Position numbers and translations under genes: made by a program. DNA of 64,000 bases from Naumovozyma dairenensis CBS 421 (lineage: Eukaryota; Ascomycota; Saccharomycetes; Saccharomycetales; Saccharomycetaceae). Of this stretch, positions 30,921 to 43,767 are shown piece by piece. Every line of letters begins with the position of its first letter. The first letter of the stretch is position 1. The notes beneath the pieces are model-generated. The model worked only from the letters and a program-made list of their open reading frames with translations. It did not search any database and was not told the origin of the DNA. Location: assembly GCF_000227115.2 (NCBI RefSeq), contig NC_016482.1, forward strand, positions 1,054,001 to 1,118,000. Direction: 5' to 3'.

Positions 30921-33599
30921 ATGACCGCCAATGTTCTATCTTTTTACAGAAGGCATCGGTTGAGGATCCTGAAAACTTCATATATTTTACTACTATTCAC
31001 CACTTTATATAACGTTAATGGTGGGGGGAGCAACACAACAGCTAACGATCGGAAGGATAATAAAAAGAGTCAGGTTACCGATAAAAATGACAAAACACTA
31101 CCCTCTTATCAACGTAACAAAATAAAAAATTCAGGACGTATTGAAGGTTATTCTGGTAATGAGGACAATGACGAAGGGGAAGAGAGTGATGTTCAAGCCT
31201 TGATAATAAGTCCTAAAAATGATCGTCTATCGAAAAGTAGGTCAGGTTCTAATGTAGAACAGGAGGACAAGAAGAATCCTAATGTTAGTGAACCCACTCC
31301 GAAGCGTAGGAGAACTGATTTTCTTTTAAAGATAATTCTAAATGATAAAAAATGTCTAATTTTATTCTTCACTCAAGCAATCTTACTTATCATTAGAACA
31401 TTCCTTTCACTTCATGTCGCTACATTAGATGGGAAATTAGTCTCTTCTTTAGTGAAAGCCCAATATCCAAAGTTTTTGAAAATTTTACTGGGTCAATGGA
31501 TGGTTTTAGGTATCCCTGCAAGTTTCATTAATGCATTAATCAATTATTTGACAAAATTATGTTCCGTAACTATAAATAGACTGATTTCTAAAGTCTTATT
31601 GGATAAATATTTATCAAGTCATCATACTTTTTACGCTGTTGCTGCTTCCACTGGAGTTGGTACAGGGACTACCCCTAATAAAAAAGACGGGAGTGATGAT
31701 GATAATAATAATACTACGCAACGAATTAATTCAGTATCTGAAATTCAAGATAATCTAACAAAGGATATTTATACTTTCTCAACTAACACGTCCATCTTAT
31801 TAAATCAATTACTAAAACCAATGTTGGATTTAATATTATGTTCATTTAAATTATTGATGTCAAGCACAAATAATATGGGTGAAGGTACGTTAGCATTAGG
31901 TTTAATAGTATATGGTTCTAATTCTATCTTGAAGTTAATTCAGCCAAATTTTACGAGTTTGACAATGAAAAGAGCTTCTCTAGAGAGTGCGTTCAGATCA
32001 TTACATTCAAATATTCATACTCATAGTGAAGAAATCGCACTTTTGAAAGGTCAAGATAGAGAATTGGCTAATTTGGATTTCACATTCTATAAATTGGTCT
32101 TGTTCCTTAATAGAGAAATTAAAGCTAAAGCCCTCTATGATTTGGCTACTACATTCATCATTAAATATACATGGGGTGCTGCTGGTTTAGTGTTATGTTC
32201 TATTCCAATTTTTTTCAAAGGTGATACAACTACTAACCTTGATGAAGAATTATTGATAGAAGATAATAGTAATAGGGACAAGCAAGATGAACATGACATT
32301 ACCGCTGACTTTATTACTAATAGAAGGCTTTTGTTAACTGCTTCAAGTTCAATTGGTAGATTTGTAGAATTGAAGAAAAATGTTCAACAATTACGTGGTG
32401 TTAGTTTAAGACTAAATGAATTTAATGATTTATTAGATAGAAATTTAAATCCTCAACTTGAAGAAAAGGACACGTCCATGATTGAGTATAATAATTCATT
32501 AATTAAATTTGAAAATGTCCCATTAATTACACCAGCGAACCAGGTCCTAGTGAAAAATTTATCATTTGAATTGAAACATGGTGATCATCTTTTAATCATT
32601 GGACCAAATGGATGTGGTAAATCATCATTATTCCGTATTCTTGGAGGGTTATGGCCCGTCAGACAAATTGATGATCCAAATTTAAAGACTAAATTAATTC
32701 TTCCCAAGAGATCATTAAATGATGAAACTAATGGTAATAAGCAAGAATGTTCAATTTTTTATTTACCACAAAAACCTTACATGGGTAATCGTTCTACATT
32801 CAGAGAACAGATAATATATCCTGATACCATGGAGCAATTTTTGCAAAGATTCAATAACGATTATGAAAAAGGTGATAAAGAATTAACGAAAATATTAGAA
32901 GCTTTAGAATTAGATGACTTAATTGCTGAGAATTTGTCATTAATATTAGCTCAACGATCGATGAATGATCAAACCTCAAAGAAGATCTCTATTCAAGAAC
33001 AATCGCAAGCGCAAGCGAAGAATCAAGGAGAGAAGATTGAAGGTGATGATGTTGATGATAGAGATTTGATAATGGTTCCCTCTAATGGTGTTGAAACTTC
33101 TAGTGCTGATGATGCTGAAACTTCTTCTTCTTCTTCCATTATTAATGTTAGAGATGCATTTGATTTAAGAAGGAATTGGTCTGATGAATTATCCATTGGT
33201 GTACAACAAAGATTAGCCATGGCAAGAATGTATTATCATCGACCTAAATTTGCTGTTTTGGATGAATGTACTTCAGCTGTATCACCTGAGATGGAGCAAA
33301 AAATGTATAAGATATCACAAGATTTTGGAATTTCTTTAATTTCTGTCTGTCATAGGACAAGTTTATGGCATTTCCATAATTATTTGTTAAGATTTGATGG
33401 GAAAGGTGGATATCAATTTAATAAATTTGATCCTGTGAAAAGATTAAAAGAGGAGGAAAAATTAACTGAATTGAATTCTTTATTGGATCAACAAGTACCT
33501 GTTTGGAAGAAAAAATTAACTGATTTGAAAATTGCCCGGAGATCTAATTTAGTTAAAAAATCTCAAAGTGAATTAAATGTTACCAAGACAATAGCTTGA
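30921..33599 (+). CDS. PXA2: Peroxisomal long-chain acyl-CoA ABC half-transporter Pxa2
   Basis: 892 residues, against 853 in S. cerevisiae. A half transporter (ABCD family) that pairs with Pxa1 in the peroxisomal membrane and imports long-chain acyl-CoA for beta-oxidation. One hydrophobic segment lies at about 17-33, the core membrane domain at about 140-420, and a C-terminal nucleotide-binding domain: Walker [10 protein letters not shown] near residue 564; a degenerate signature [14 protein letters not shown] near 755, which is normal for Pxa2; Walker B FAVLDE near 777; and the switch histidine in SVCHR. Charged low-complexity insertions sit at residues 40-135 and between Walker A and the signature (about 690-740). 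Lies between FAT3 and HYM1 as YKL188C. Confidence 0.95.
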   Translation: MTANVLSFYRRHRLRILKTSYILLLFTTLYNVNGGGSNTTANDRKDNKKSQVTDKNDKTLPSYQRNKIKNSGRIEGYSGNEDNDEGEESDVQALIISPKNDRLSKSRSGSNVEQEDKKNPNVSEPTPKRRRTDFLLKIILNDKKCLILFFTQAILLIIRTFLSLHVATLDGKLVSSLVKAQYPKFLKILLGQWMVLGIPASFINALINYLTKLCSVTINRLISKVLLDKYLSSHHTFYAVAASTGVGTGTTPNKKDGSDDDNNNTTQRINSVSEIQDNLTKDIYTFSTNTSILLNQLLKPMLDLILCSFKLLMSSTNNMGEGTLALGLIVYGSNSILKLIQPNFTSLTMKRASLESAFRSLHSNIHTHSEEIALLKGQDRELANLDFTFYKLVLFLNREIKAKALYDLATTFIIKYTWGAAGLVLCSIPIFFKGDTTTNLDEELLIEDNSNRDKQDEHDITADFITNRRLLLTASSSIGRFVELKKNVQQLRGVSLRLNEFNDLLDRNLNPQLEEKDTSMIEYNNSLIKFENVPLITPANQVLVKNLSFELKHGDHLLIIGPNGCGKSSLFRILGGLWPVRQIDDPNLKTKLILPKRSLNDETNGNKQECSIFYLPQKPYMGNRSTFREQIIYPDTMEQFLQRFNNDYEKGDKELTKILEALELDDLIAENLSLILAQRSMNDQTSKKISIQEQSQAQAKNQGEKIEGDDVDDRDLIMVPSNGVETSSADDAETSSSSSIINVRDAFDLRRNWSDELSIGVQQRLAMARMYYHRPKFAVLDECTSAVSPEMEQKMYKISQDFGISLISVCHRTSLWHFHNYLLRFDGKGGYQFNKFDPVKRLKEEEKLTELNSLLDQQVPVWKKKLTDLKIARRSNLVKKSQSELNVTKTIA

Positions 33600-34111
33600 T
33601 CATTTGATAAAAGGAAACACACGCACGTATATGCATGTAAGGATATAAAAAACGTATATTCATTCATTTACATTATTATATATTCAAATTCAAATTAAAA
33701 AAAAAAATTAACGTATAGTTGTTTATAAATAATAAAGACTGCATGAATTTTGCTTTCTTCTTATATCTATGTAACCTGCTACTGAGTGAAGTAATTACAT
33801 TATGTAGAATATACATATAGTAAAATATCATAGGGGAAGAAGAGGAAGAAAAAGAAGGGAAAAAATAATATTACATTTTTGTTTATTGTTGTTTGGTGTC
33901 CCCTCCAAAAATAAATAAGTAAGAATAATATTATATAAAAAAGACAGAAAATACTATATATAGACTTGGCTATATATAATAGACATTAATAAATTCAGGA
34001 TGGGAAAGAGGGGGAAAAAAATGAAAAATAATTATATTCTTTGATTTTTATTATGATCATTGTATAGTCTATTGATTAATACCATATAATTTCTGACTAT
34101 CTTTTTTTTTG
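33600..34111. other. PXA2-HYM1 convergent 3' spacer
   Basis: No gene seen; A-rich and TA-rich low complexity. Confidence 0.6.
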
Positions 34112-35632
34112 TTAACTGAGGTGACTATCTTGACTTGTATGGCCATGATTGTGACTTGAATGATTATGATTAGTATGACTAGTGTGATTAATCGAGTTGA
34201 TATTCTCGGATACATTGCTGTTATTATTATTAATGATATTTGCAACAGAAGTGTTTGAAATTGCAGCACCACCACGTGAATGAGAAGATAAATTGGCCAA
34301 TTTATGTGATGATGGTGTTGCTGTTTGTGTAGTCAATGATGCAGTTGTATTTGTAATATTTGCTGTGTTCATTGGTGATAGAATCCCCGTTGTATTATGA
34401 CTTGATGGAGAAGAGCTCATTAAATTTATATTTGGATTGTTTGCCATCGTTGATGAGGATGATGGATCTATATTGGCAGAAATTATACGAGGTAAATTTT
34501 CAATTCTATCGATGACAAATTCTCTTTCATTAAGGAAAACAGGATCTTGATTATCTAGACCGAATGTTTCAAAGTATTTCAATAATTTTTCTCTATTCTT
34601 AATTAAGATATCTAATATTGGTTTTGATTTTCTTGGATTCGCTATCAGTATTTTGAAACAATTAAATGCTTCTAATTGTAAATTTTTCGATTTATCTGTC
34701 ATTAAATTCATTATAATTTTTAAACTTTCTGGGGCATTAATATAAGTATTCATTAATTGATTAAAATTTCTTTGAATTATTAATGATGCTAATAATTTCG
34801 TACTTTGTCTCTTTGTCACATAATTTCCATGAGTCATTAATTTATTAATACGTTTAATGAAATTTATTATATTATTTGAATTATTAAAGAATTCTTTTGA
34901 AACCAATTTAGAATGAGTGGTGAAGACAGCGTTTAAAATTTGTAATGATTGTGTACTAATTTCAAAATTTGCTAATTTAGCAAATTCGAAAAAATTCCAA
35001 AGTTGAGGATCCTTTAAGATAATTCTACATAATTGTTCATATTTGATGCATTCAATAATCATATTACCAATTACGAGGAAGACATCATGAGATGCACTTC
35101 TTTTTTGTTGTAATGAAGATTCACAAATTTTTAACATTAAATTTATTGTTTTCGGTTGTTGAATGAAATAATCTACTGTGACAAATTTATTATCCTTAGA
35201 ATAATTTAAACAAATGGCAAAGATAATCATTACTTCCTTTCTTGCTTCGAATTCTAAATCTGGGATATGTAATATAAGATCATAAAATAAATCAGAACGG
35301 AACATTGCTGTATATAATTCATCTATTGCCTCTGGTGATGGATGTGGATCTGTATCTGCCAATATGAAATGTTTTAAACCTATTAAGTACTTGGAACATT
35401 CTTCCTGTAGTTTTTTATTACTATCAGAAGTGGCAGATGTTGAGTTCGGTGATGAGGATGGATTCATTGATGAATTAGATGCAGCAATTGCATTTGTTGA
35501 GTTTGGTTGAGAAGATGATGTTGATAAAACTGTTGATGATGAGGAAGAAGCAGCAATCTTAGCCAATTGGTTACTAATCAATTTGACATAATCTGATGAA
35601 GTCTTTGGATTCTTCTTCCACCAGAATGCCAT
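34112..35632 (-). CDS. HYM1: Mo25-family RAM-network scaffold Hym1
   Basis: 506 residues from the ATG at 35632, against 399 in S. cerevisiae. I chose this start because the Mo25 family begins MAFWWKKNPKT; an in-frame ATG lies 11 codons upstream (35665), and the frame remains open further to 35773 without another ATG. Hym1 is an armadillo-like helical scaffold that works with Kic1, Tao3, Sog2 and the Cbk1-Mob2 kinase in polarised growth and cell separation. The helical body spans about residues 75-385. A Ser/Asn/Ala insertion occupies about 28-75, and the last 120 residues are a Ser/Thr/Asn/His-rich tail absent from S. cerevisiae Hym1. Position between PXA2 and CNB1 matches YKL189W. Confidence 0.94.
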   Translation of the reverse strand: MAFWWKKNPKTSSDYVKLISNQLAKIAASSSSSTVLSTSSSQPNSTNAIAASNSSMNPSSSPNSTSATSDSNKKLQEECSKYLIGLKHFILADTDPHPSPEAIDELYTAMFRSDLFYDLILHIPDLEFEARKEVMIIFAICLNYSKDNKFVTVDYFIQQPKTINLMLKICESSLQQKRSASHDVFLVIGNMIIECIKYEQLCRIILKDPQLWNFFEFAKLANFEISTQSLQILNAVFTTHSKLVSKEFFNNSNNIINFIKRINKLMTHGNYVTKRQSTKLLASLIIQRNFNQLMNTYINAPESLKIIMNLMTDKSKNLQLEAFNCFKILIANPRKSKPILDILIKNREKLLKYFETFGLDNQDPVFLNEREFVIDRIENLPRIISANIDPSSSSTMANNPNINLMSSSPSSHNTTGILSPMNTANITNTTASLTTQTATPSSHKLANLSSHSRGGAAISNTSVANIINNNNSNVSENINSINHTSHTNHNHSSHNHGHTSQDSHLS

Positions 35633-36018
35633 GTCCAGGTCTTGATTCTTATATTTCTTGAACATTACGATTTGGTTGTTTTCCTGTTGCTCAAACAGAA
35701 TGATTTGATGTGTTTTATATGTTTCTTTTATTTGAATAGTCCAAAGCTGCTGCGTGTTCTTAGGTAACTTCAATTGGCTAATCTCTCGAAAAACAATAAG
35801 ACAAAAGAGTATAACCTTATTGTATCTTTGATTTTTGGATTCACCCTAAGTACTTACCGACTGAAAACACTTGTTAAAAAATATTGAGACCCTCTCTGTC
35901 CTTTTTTCTTGTTCCTTTTCTCAATTGAATCCCTGTTGATTTGATCTGATGGGATTTGATCTGGTATATCTTCATAATGTATATATTTTGACACAAAAAA
36001 AATTAGGAAAAAAAATAA
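35633..36018. other. HYM1 leader and tRNA-Leu downstream flank
   Basis: Nothing else seen. The HYM1-side frame continues upstream of the chosen start to 35773 but is probably 5' untranslated. Confidence 0.55.
36008..36015 (-). terminator. RNA polymerase III terminator of tRNA-Leu
   Basis: Eight T on the tRNA strand, 4 bases past the discriminator base. Confidence 0.85.
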
Positions 36019-36102
36019 TGAAGGATGCGAGGTTCGAACTCGCGCGGACAACCGTCCAACAGATCTTAAGTCTGCCGCCTTAGACCACTCGGCCAACCCT
36101 CC
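36019..36102 (-). tRNA. tRNA-Leu (UAA anticodon)
   Basis: 84 nt including the discriminator A, no intron. The 7-bp acceptor stem GGAGGGT pairs with ATCCTTC. The A box is GGCCGAGTGGTC-like, the anticodon loop CTTAAGA gives UAA, a long variable arm follows (type II tRNA), and the T arm contains GTTCGAAC. Near identical to S. cerevisiae tL(UAA). It sits where GCN5 is inserted between HYM1 and CNB1. Confidence 0.97.
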
Positions 36103-37964
<1,862 letters not shown>

Positions 37965-38522
37965 GTTTAAGAAAATACATATATATGTACATTTTTTAGG
38001 ATTGTAATATTAGTAAAATAGATTATGAGTGAACAATTGAAAACAAGAATGTATATTTAACCAGACAAGAAAACAATAATTTCTTCACGACTAATATGAA
38101 ATTTTAGATACAATAATGATTTATTTTTCTCATAACGAGAAGGTCCATTTCTTTTTTGCCTTGCTGATCTAATAGTTGGCTTAAATCCAATAATAATTAT
38201 TTAATTCGTTACACATCGATAATGTAATGAATTGGTGACCATAGTAAAGAAATAAATGTCACTTGTTAGCAGACATAAAGTACATTACATTGTTTTGTGA
38301 ATAATTGGCGTTTTTCGTTTATTTTTAGCATGATAAATGTGATATTTTAATGAGTGATGATTTTCTCTAAAATTTTAAATTTCCAATCTTAAAAGTAAAT
38401 AAAATTTGACAATTTTTATTGAATAGTACCTTTAGATGAACAAACAAGAACAGTTTGAGAGCTCTGTGGAAATGTCGACTTATATTATTATAATGTATAT
38501 GAAATTACAGTTAACAACGTAT
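37965..38522. other. GCN5-CNB1 convergent 3' spacer
   Basis: No gene seen; AT-rich throughout. Confidence 0.6.
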
Positions 38523-39050
38523 TTATATATCTATATCTAATGTCAAACTCTTTGCAACTTCTGTTGTTTCGATAGCACTTTTAAATTCTTCAAAACTTAA
38601 ATGTCCATCACCATCAAGGTCATTTTCCATTATAGTTCTATCTACAATCTGTTGTAATTGTTCATCGTTTAAATTAGAACCCACCATAATTTTCAAAACG
38701 ATAAATAATTCACCATTTGATATGAACCCATCTTTATCAATATCATAAATCTTGAAAGCAAATTTCAATTTTTCATTCTTACTGCCTCTCCCACTAAATA
38801 TGGAGAGACCGGTAATAAATTCTTGGAAGTCGACATCACCACTATTATCAGCATCAAAAACTTCCATTATACGACCAGCTAATGGATTGGAGGAAACACC
38901 GGGAATACTCATAAATTCATTCTTATCGATAGATCCTGAACTATCTCGATCAAGTTTCATGAATCTTTTCCTTAATCTTTCAATTTCATCTAAATCAAAA
39001 TTTGTATCTTCCAGAAGATTATCTACAATTTTAGAAGGAGCTGCACCCAT
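38523..39050 (-). CDS. CNB1: Calcineurin regulatory subunit B
   Basis: 175 residues, as in S. cerevisiae. Regulatory subunit of the Ca2+/calmodulin-dependent phosphatase calcineurin, which dephosphorylates Crz1. The N-terminal MGAAPSK is an N-myristoylation signal. Four EF-hand loops are intact, at residues 34-45, 66-77, 103-114 and 144-155, each with Asp at position 1 and Glu at position 12. The C-terminus (SLTLDIDI) differs slightly from the S. cerevisiae tail. The reading frame is continuous, whereas S. cerevisiae CNB1 has a short intron near its 5' end, so the intron is absent here. DPH2 follows as at YKL190W-YKL191W. Confidence 0.97.
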   Translation of the reverse strand: MGAAPSKIVDNLLEDTNFDLDEIERLRKRFMKLDRDSSGSIDKNEFMSIPGVSSNPLAGRIMEVFDADNSGDVDFQEFITGLSIFSGRGSKNEKLKFAFKIYDIDKDGFISNGELFIVLKIMVGSNLNDEQLQQIVDRTIMENDLDGDGHLSFEEFKSAIETTEVAKSLTLDIDI

Positions 39051-40077
39051 TTTGTATTTGTATTTGGTATTATAATTTTTCTTTTTGCTTTAACTAGTAG
39101 AATGTTATCTTGCTAGTACTAGTTGTTAGTGATTTTTTGTAGGGATCAGAACGTTTTGCTGTTAAGGTGGTATCTGCTCTCGATGGACGCGAATATAAAG
39201 AGATGGTTTGTTCCTTATAAGAATGTTTTTTCATTGTTCATTGTTTCAGTCGTTATATAGAGAGTACCGTTGCGTTTTCTATCACCGCCAGGGGAAGCCT
39301 TCTTGGAATTTCGCCTGAAAAACCTACCAGAACGTGGTCAATGTATTTGTTAGAGATCAGTTTTGTATTAAACGTAGAAATATATCCATCCATGTACATG
39401 ATGCAATATTTATAATACATAATTCAGGTTGGAATATGCTGTAGTAGCATTTCTCTACCTAGACTTTTACAAAAAATCAATGTAAACGTCAGTGCCTCGA
39501 ATGAAGGGTCAACCGTGGGACTAAAGTTCTATATTACTTGACGTACATAAATATTAAACTAGACGGTCACGAGACTTGGAGTAAACTAGGAGAAAACCGA
39601 AAGAATAAAATCACACTCTCAAAGATTAGCTCAGGGTCTTCTTTTTTCTTTTGTGTTCATCATTTTCTGATCTTATTATGCTCTCTGCCCACTTTTCCAT
39701 ATCCTTTCATTTTATAGAGCCGACAGCTGGATTATTGTTATCTTTCTTTTTGATGACTTTCATCAAGGAAAAGTCCTGAAAACCCAATTTGCTATATAGA
39801 TCGTACTTTCCAATTTTTAAATTTAGTTTCAGTAGTAAGACTGCGGTGCCAAAGCATCTGCTGATTGTTATCAAAACCCTGTTATTACAACAAATTGCTA
39901 GAAACAGCGACAATAAGGCAAAGGAGAGAAGAGTATTGTACGTAACCTCGAAATATATATGAATTTTTTTTAGTCATGTTCTGGGACGATTTTTTATGGT
40001 GAAGTATCAACTTACATATATGCATTCAGAAATAGACTTTACGTATGGTACTTAAATAATAATATTATCTCACGCTT
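39051..40077. other. CNB1 promoter / DPH2 3' region
   Basis: About 1 kb with no gene recognised. A 68-codon minus-strand frame at 39707-39913 lacks any similarity I know. No calcineurin-response motif stood out. Confidence 0.55.
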
Positions 40078-41856
40078 TTACTTAGATTGGCCTGCACCGG
40101 CGTTCTTCTTGGCTATGGCATCTGTACGATCAAATCCATAACCTCTTGCAACACCACTGATACCCTGTTCCACCGTGGCACCTTCTTCTTCATAATTATC
40201 TTGTTCAGAAAAATCACTTCCTAAACCCTTCCAATTACGAGATTGTAAATGTGATACTGATGTTGATACTGTTCCCTTAATAACATCACCACCCACTGTT
40301 CGCTTAATCACTTGGTTAGAAGAATCTCCACGGGTTTGGATACCAGAATTTTCAGACGGACTTTCTAATTCCAAATGGTAAACATTTCTTAATGGTCTTG
40401 ATGTACTAACATATTTACCTGTTACAACATCAAACTCAGGAGCTTCACTTTCTTCCATGTTAGCCGTGGAAGGGGGTTTAGATTCTTGATCATCAATTTG
40501 ATCACTAATTTGTTCTAATGCTTTTTTGAAATCTACAACCCATTTACCAGTCCAAGTGACTTCATCATTCAAAGCCATGGTCAATTCATATGGTGTAATA
40601 ATCGGTTTATAAAATTCATTAATTTGATCAATAATGATACCACTTTGACTACATCCTAAGATACACCAAATATCAACAGGTTCAAAGTTAGCCAATTTTG
40701 CTACATTTGGTTTCCCCACAACAAATAAATAATGCTTCTTACCTGAATTCCTAATTAATTTAGTTAATTGGTTTATAGTTTCCTTAGTATTTCTAAGAGA
40801 TAAAGTATTAACTAAAATACCAATACAACCAGCAGTTCTTGCTACGCTCATATATTTATAACGTTTCATCATTGATGGGAATGGGCCCGTTATTACGTTT
40901 TCATTCTTATTATCATATAACACGACAGATTTGAAAACTGTAGTTAAATATAATAAATGAGGATCTTGTGGTACAGTCAAATGGAATAAATCATATTCGT
41001 TTTGTAAGATGGTTAAAGTTTCTTCATCATCTTGAATCCCATTCCCAATAGTCAAATCTTGATTACGAGAAAATAATAATCTACTACCTAAAGTAACAAC
41101 ACATTTATCACTTTCAGTAGCAGTTAAAGAATGCTCTTCACCTAAAATCGTAGCTTGGTCACTTGCCATGGCGGCATTAATCTGAGAGTAAATTAAATTC
41201 TCATAACCTTCCACATCAGTCAAATGATCAAACAAAGGTTTCATATGTAATGTGTATGCGGAATTACTCATTAAACAAACTTTGCTTGATTTATCAGGGA
41301 ATTGAGTCTTAAATTTTTCTATTATATCATGTAATGGTAAATATGGTCTACCAAGAGAATAAACAACAGGTAATTTTTGAATAGCGTTTAAACATGCATC
41401 CCCAAAATGAACCACCAAATCTGCATTGACATGTTCTGCAGCAACTTCATCTACACAACATGCACTATAAGCGGTATCTGCAAGGACCCAAAATTTAGGA
41501 ATAATTGTATTTTTTTCCTCCTTTGAAGTTGCTGTTTTTAGCTCCGCAAACTTATCTTGTAAGATGTTGGTAATAAATGTGGAATCTTTGATTAAAGGAT
41601 CTGGAAATTGTAAAGTTATATCGTTATAATTCTTATCTTGATTTTCGTTTAGGAACGTAATTAATTCATCAAGGGCATAATAATCATTAATCTTCTCTCT
41701 CAATTCTTCTAATGTGGTATGTGGACCCAAATAAAATTCACGATCTTCCTTCAATGTATCGAATTTTTGGAATGTGAATTCATTTGCTGTTTGGACAGTG
41801 GAAAAAGCTACTGGAGCTGGGACAGATGATGGGAGTTCAGCGTTAGTTTCGACCAT
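40078..41856 (-). CDS. DPH2: Diphthamide biosynthesis protein Dph2
   Basis: 592 residues, against 534 in S. cerevisiae. With Dph1 it forms the non-canonical radical-SAM iron-sulfur enzyme that transfers the 3-amino-3-carboxypropyl group to a histidine of elongation factor 2, the first step of diphthamide synthesis. Family motifs are visible: DTAYSACCVDEVAAEHV near residues 130-147 with the paired Cys, VHFGDACL, a TAGCIGILVNTLSLRN segment near 340, and LGCSQSG near 405. The C-terminal 110 residues are a charged, less conserved tail ending in a Lys-rich segment. It lies between CNB1 and SDS22; the expected ACP1 between DPH2 and SDS22 is missing. Confidence 0.95.
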   Translation of the reverse strand: MVETNAELPSSVPAPVAFSTVQTANEFTFQKFDTLKEDREFYLGPHTTLEELREKINDYYALDELITFLNENQDKNYNDITLQFPDPLIKDSTFITNILQDKFAELKTATSKEEKNTIIPKFWVLADTAYSACCVDEVAAEHVNADLVVHFGDACLNAIQKLPVVYSLGRPYLPLHDIIEKFKTQFPDKSSKVCLMSNSAYTLHMKPLFDHLTDVEGYENLIYSQINAAMASDQATILGEEHSLTATESDKCVVTLGSRLLFSRNQDLTIGNGIQDDEETLTILQNEYDLFHLTVPQDPHLLYLTTVFKSVVLYDNKNENVITGPFPSMMKRYKYMSVARTAGCIGILVNTLSLRNTKETINQLTKLIRNSGKKHYLFVVGKPNVAKLANFEPVDIWCILGCSQSGIIIDQINEFYKPIITPYELTMALNDEVTWTGKWVVDFKKALEQISDQIDDQESKPPSTANMEESEAPEFDVVTGKYVSTSRPLRNVYHLELESPSENSGIQTRGDSSNQVIKRTVGGDVIKGTVSTSVSHLQSRNWKGLGSDFSEQDNYEEEGATVEQGISGVARGYGFDRTDAIAKKNAGAGQSK

Positions 41857-42344
41857 ACTTTTTTTTGGTAGCGTACGTTGTATTTCTTGGTTAGAGTTTA
41901 GAAGATTTAAAGCAAAAAAAATGGTATTCTTTAAAAATATTAGATCTCAAAGGAATAATGAGCTATAGATGGAACACAAGTATATAAAATTAATCCTGAT
42001 GCATTCAAGATATGACATATCCTTTGTATCTTAAGCAATTTTTTTTGATTATAAATTATTTTCAGAATTTTTCACTTTTCTAGGGTTGGAAAAGTAAAGG
42101 TCATTAGAATATAGCCCTATATCAAATCTTTTGCCCTAATACGATTTGAGGAAAAAGGATAACATAATACAAGAGCAACTAATACAATGAATAAGAACAA
42201 AAATTATACTGTTTCTTATCCAATATTTTGTAAGACAATTACTAAGAAAGGGAAGGATAAAAAGTTGTGTAATTCCTAGCTTTACGTTATTTGAACTTCC
42301 TTCTGTCAATTTAGTTTATAGTTTCTGCTTTTTCGCCTCAAAAT
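41857..42344. other. DPH2-SDS22 divergent spacer
   Basis: 488 bases, no gene. S. cerevisiae has ACP1 (mitochondrial acyl carrier protein, YKL192C) at this place; I see no remnant of the phosphopantetheine-site region here. Confidence 0.6.
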
Positions 42345-43463
42345 ATGTCAACTTCACAAGATAAAGATATTACACCAACAGCAGCACACTTCGAGGCTGA
42401 ACAAGATCAAGATCAAGAACAGGACGTTACTAATGTAACTTCATCTCCAAGTCAGACGCCGCCCATAACAGATACAGCTCCCACCACAACGTCACAGGGG
42501 ATGCAAGTTATTGAAGATGAACATCCTGAATTCATTACTGCAGATTCCGACTTAACCACGGATTTACCCGAAGACATCGACGTAATTGACTTGATCCATT
42601 TGAAAATTAGATCTTTAGAAGAATTGAACCTTTATAGATTTAAAGAATTGACTCAATTATGTTTGAGACAAAACTTAATAGAAAGTATATCTGAAGTAGA
42701 AGTGTTACCTCACGATAAGATCACCGATTTGGATTTTTATGATAATAGAATCAAACATATCTCAAGTAATGTTAATTATTTGACAAATTTGAAGAATTTA
42801 GATTTGTCCTTTAATAAGATTAAGAATATCAAAAATATAGATAAATTGATTAATTTAGAAAATTTATATTTTGTTCAAAATAAAATATCCAAAATTGAAA
42901 ACCTTTCCACTTTGAAAAATTTGAAGAATTTGGAACTAGGTGGGAATAGACTTCAAGAACTGGAGAAGGATGCATTTGTTGGATTAGAAAATTTACAAGA
43001 AATTTGGCTAGGTAAAAATGCAATTCCAAAATTAGTCAATTTGAGTCCACTTAAAAATTTGAAGATTCTTTCTATTCAAGCTAATAGATTGAAGAAAATT
43101 GAAGGTTTAGAAGAATTGACCAACTTGGAGGAACTATACGTATCCAATAACTTTATAAGTAAACTTGAAGGGTTAGAAAATAATAAGAAATTGACTATAT
43201 TAGATATCACTGCGAATAAAATTACCAAGATTGAAAATATAAGTCATTTGAAACAACTGACTGACCTTTGGGCTTCATTTAATAAAATAGATCAATCTTT
43301 TCAATCATTGGGAGAAGAAATGACAGATTTACCTGTATTTGAGACAATATATTTGGAAGGTAATCCAATTCAATTACAAAATGAAACATCATATAGAAGA
43401 AAGTTAATCCTCACTCTAGGTCCGTCATTACAGAAGATCGATGCTACTTTCATTCGTGGTTGA
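42345..43463 (+). CDS. SDS22: Protein phosphatase 1 regulator Sds22
   Basis: 372 residues, against 338 in S. cerevisiae; the excess is an acidic Thr/Gln/Pro-rich N-terminus of about 75 residues. The rest is a run of about eleven SDS22-type leucine-rich repeats of 22 residues (pattern L-x-x-L-x-x-L-D-L-S-x-N-x-I), for example LKNLDLSFNKIKNI and LEELYVSNNFISKL, closed by a C-terminal LRR cap with EGNPI. Sds22 binds and matures the PP1 catalytic subunit Glc7 and supports its nuclear functions. Followed in tandem by MST1, as at YKL193C-YKL194C. Confidence 0.96.
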   Translation: MSTSQDKDITPTAAHFEAEQDQDQEQDVTNVTSSPSQTPPITDTAPTTTSQGMQVIEDEHPEFITADSDLTTDLPEDIDVIDLIHLKIRSLEELNLYRFKELTQLCLRQNLIESISEVEVLPHDKITDLDFYDNRIKHISSNVNYLTNLKNLDLSFNKIKNIKNIDKLINLENLYFVQNKISKIENLSTLKNLKNLELGGNRLQELEKDAFVGLENLQEIWLGKNAIPKLVNLSPLKNLKILSIQANRLKKIEGLEELTNLEELYVSNNFISKLEGLENNKKLTILDITANKITKIENISHLKQLTDLWASFNKIDQSFQSLGEEMTDLPVFETIYLEGNPIQLQNETSYRRKLILTLGPSLQKIDATFIRG

Positions 43464-43767
43464 TTTGGTCTGTACATGTATATTTTAATACAGTATAAAA
43501 TAGAAGTATGTAGTCTTAATGCAACGAAGAGAGAGTATTATAACCATCATTAACTGTCAGTGTTCACTATCAATTCCAGCACTTTCCCATAAAAGTTATA
43601 TAATCCTCAGTTGAAGACTCCGAGCGCATACCTTGTAGACATAAAAAACTTGTCCTCGAGAAAATATATAGAACAAGAATATGTAACATCATCTTCTCTT
43701 CAAGAAAGAGCTATTCATCCGAAAACAAGGATATCTTGTGGAAATATCCCATTATTATCTGCCCAAT
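43464..43767. other. SDS22-MST1 spacer
   Basis: Short intergenic region; nothing recognised. Confidence 0.55.

Noticed and set aside
35633..35773. Longer N-terminus for HYM1
   Set aside because: The extension begins without an ATG and the family start MAFWWKKNP is at 35632.
35854..36096. 80-codon minus-strand frame beginning MAEWSKAADL
   Set aside because: It overlaps tRNA-Leu (36019-36102) and is a translation of the tRNA itself.
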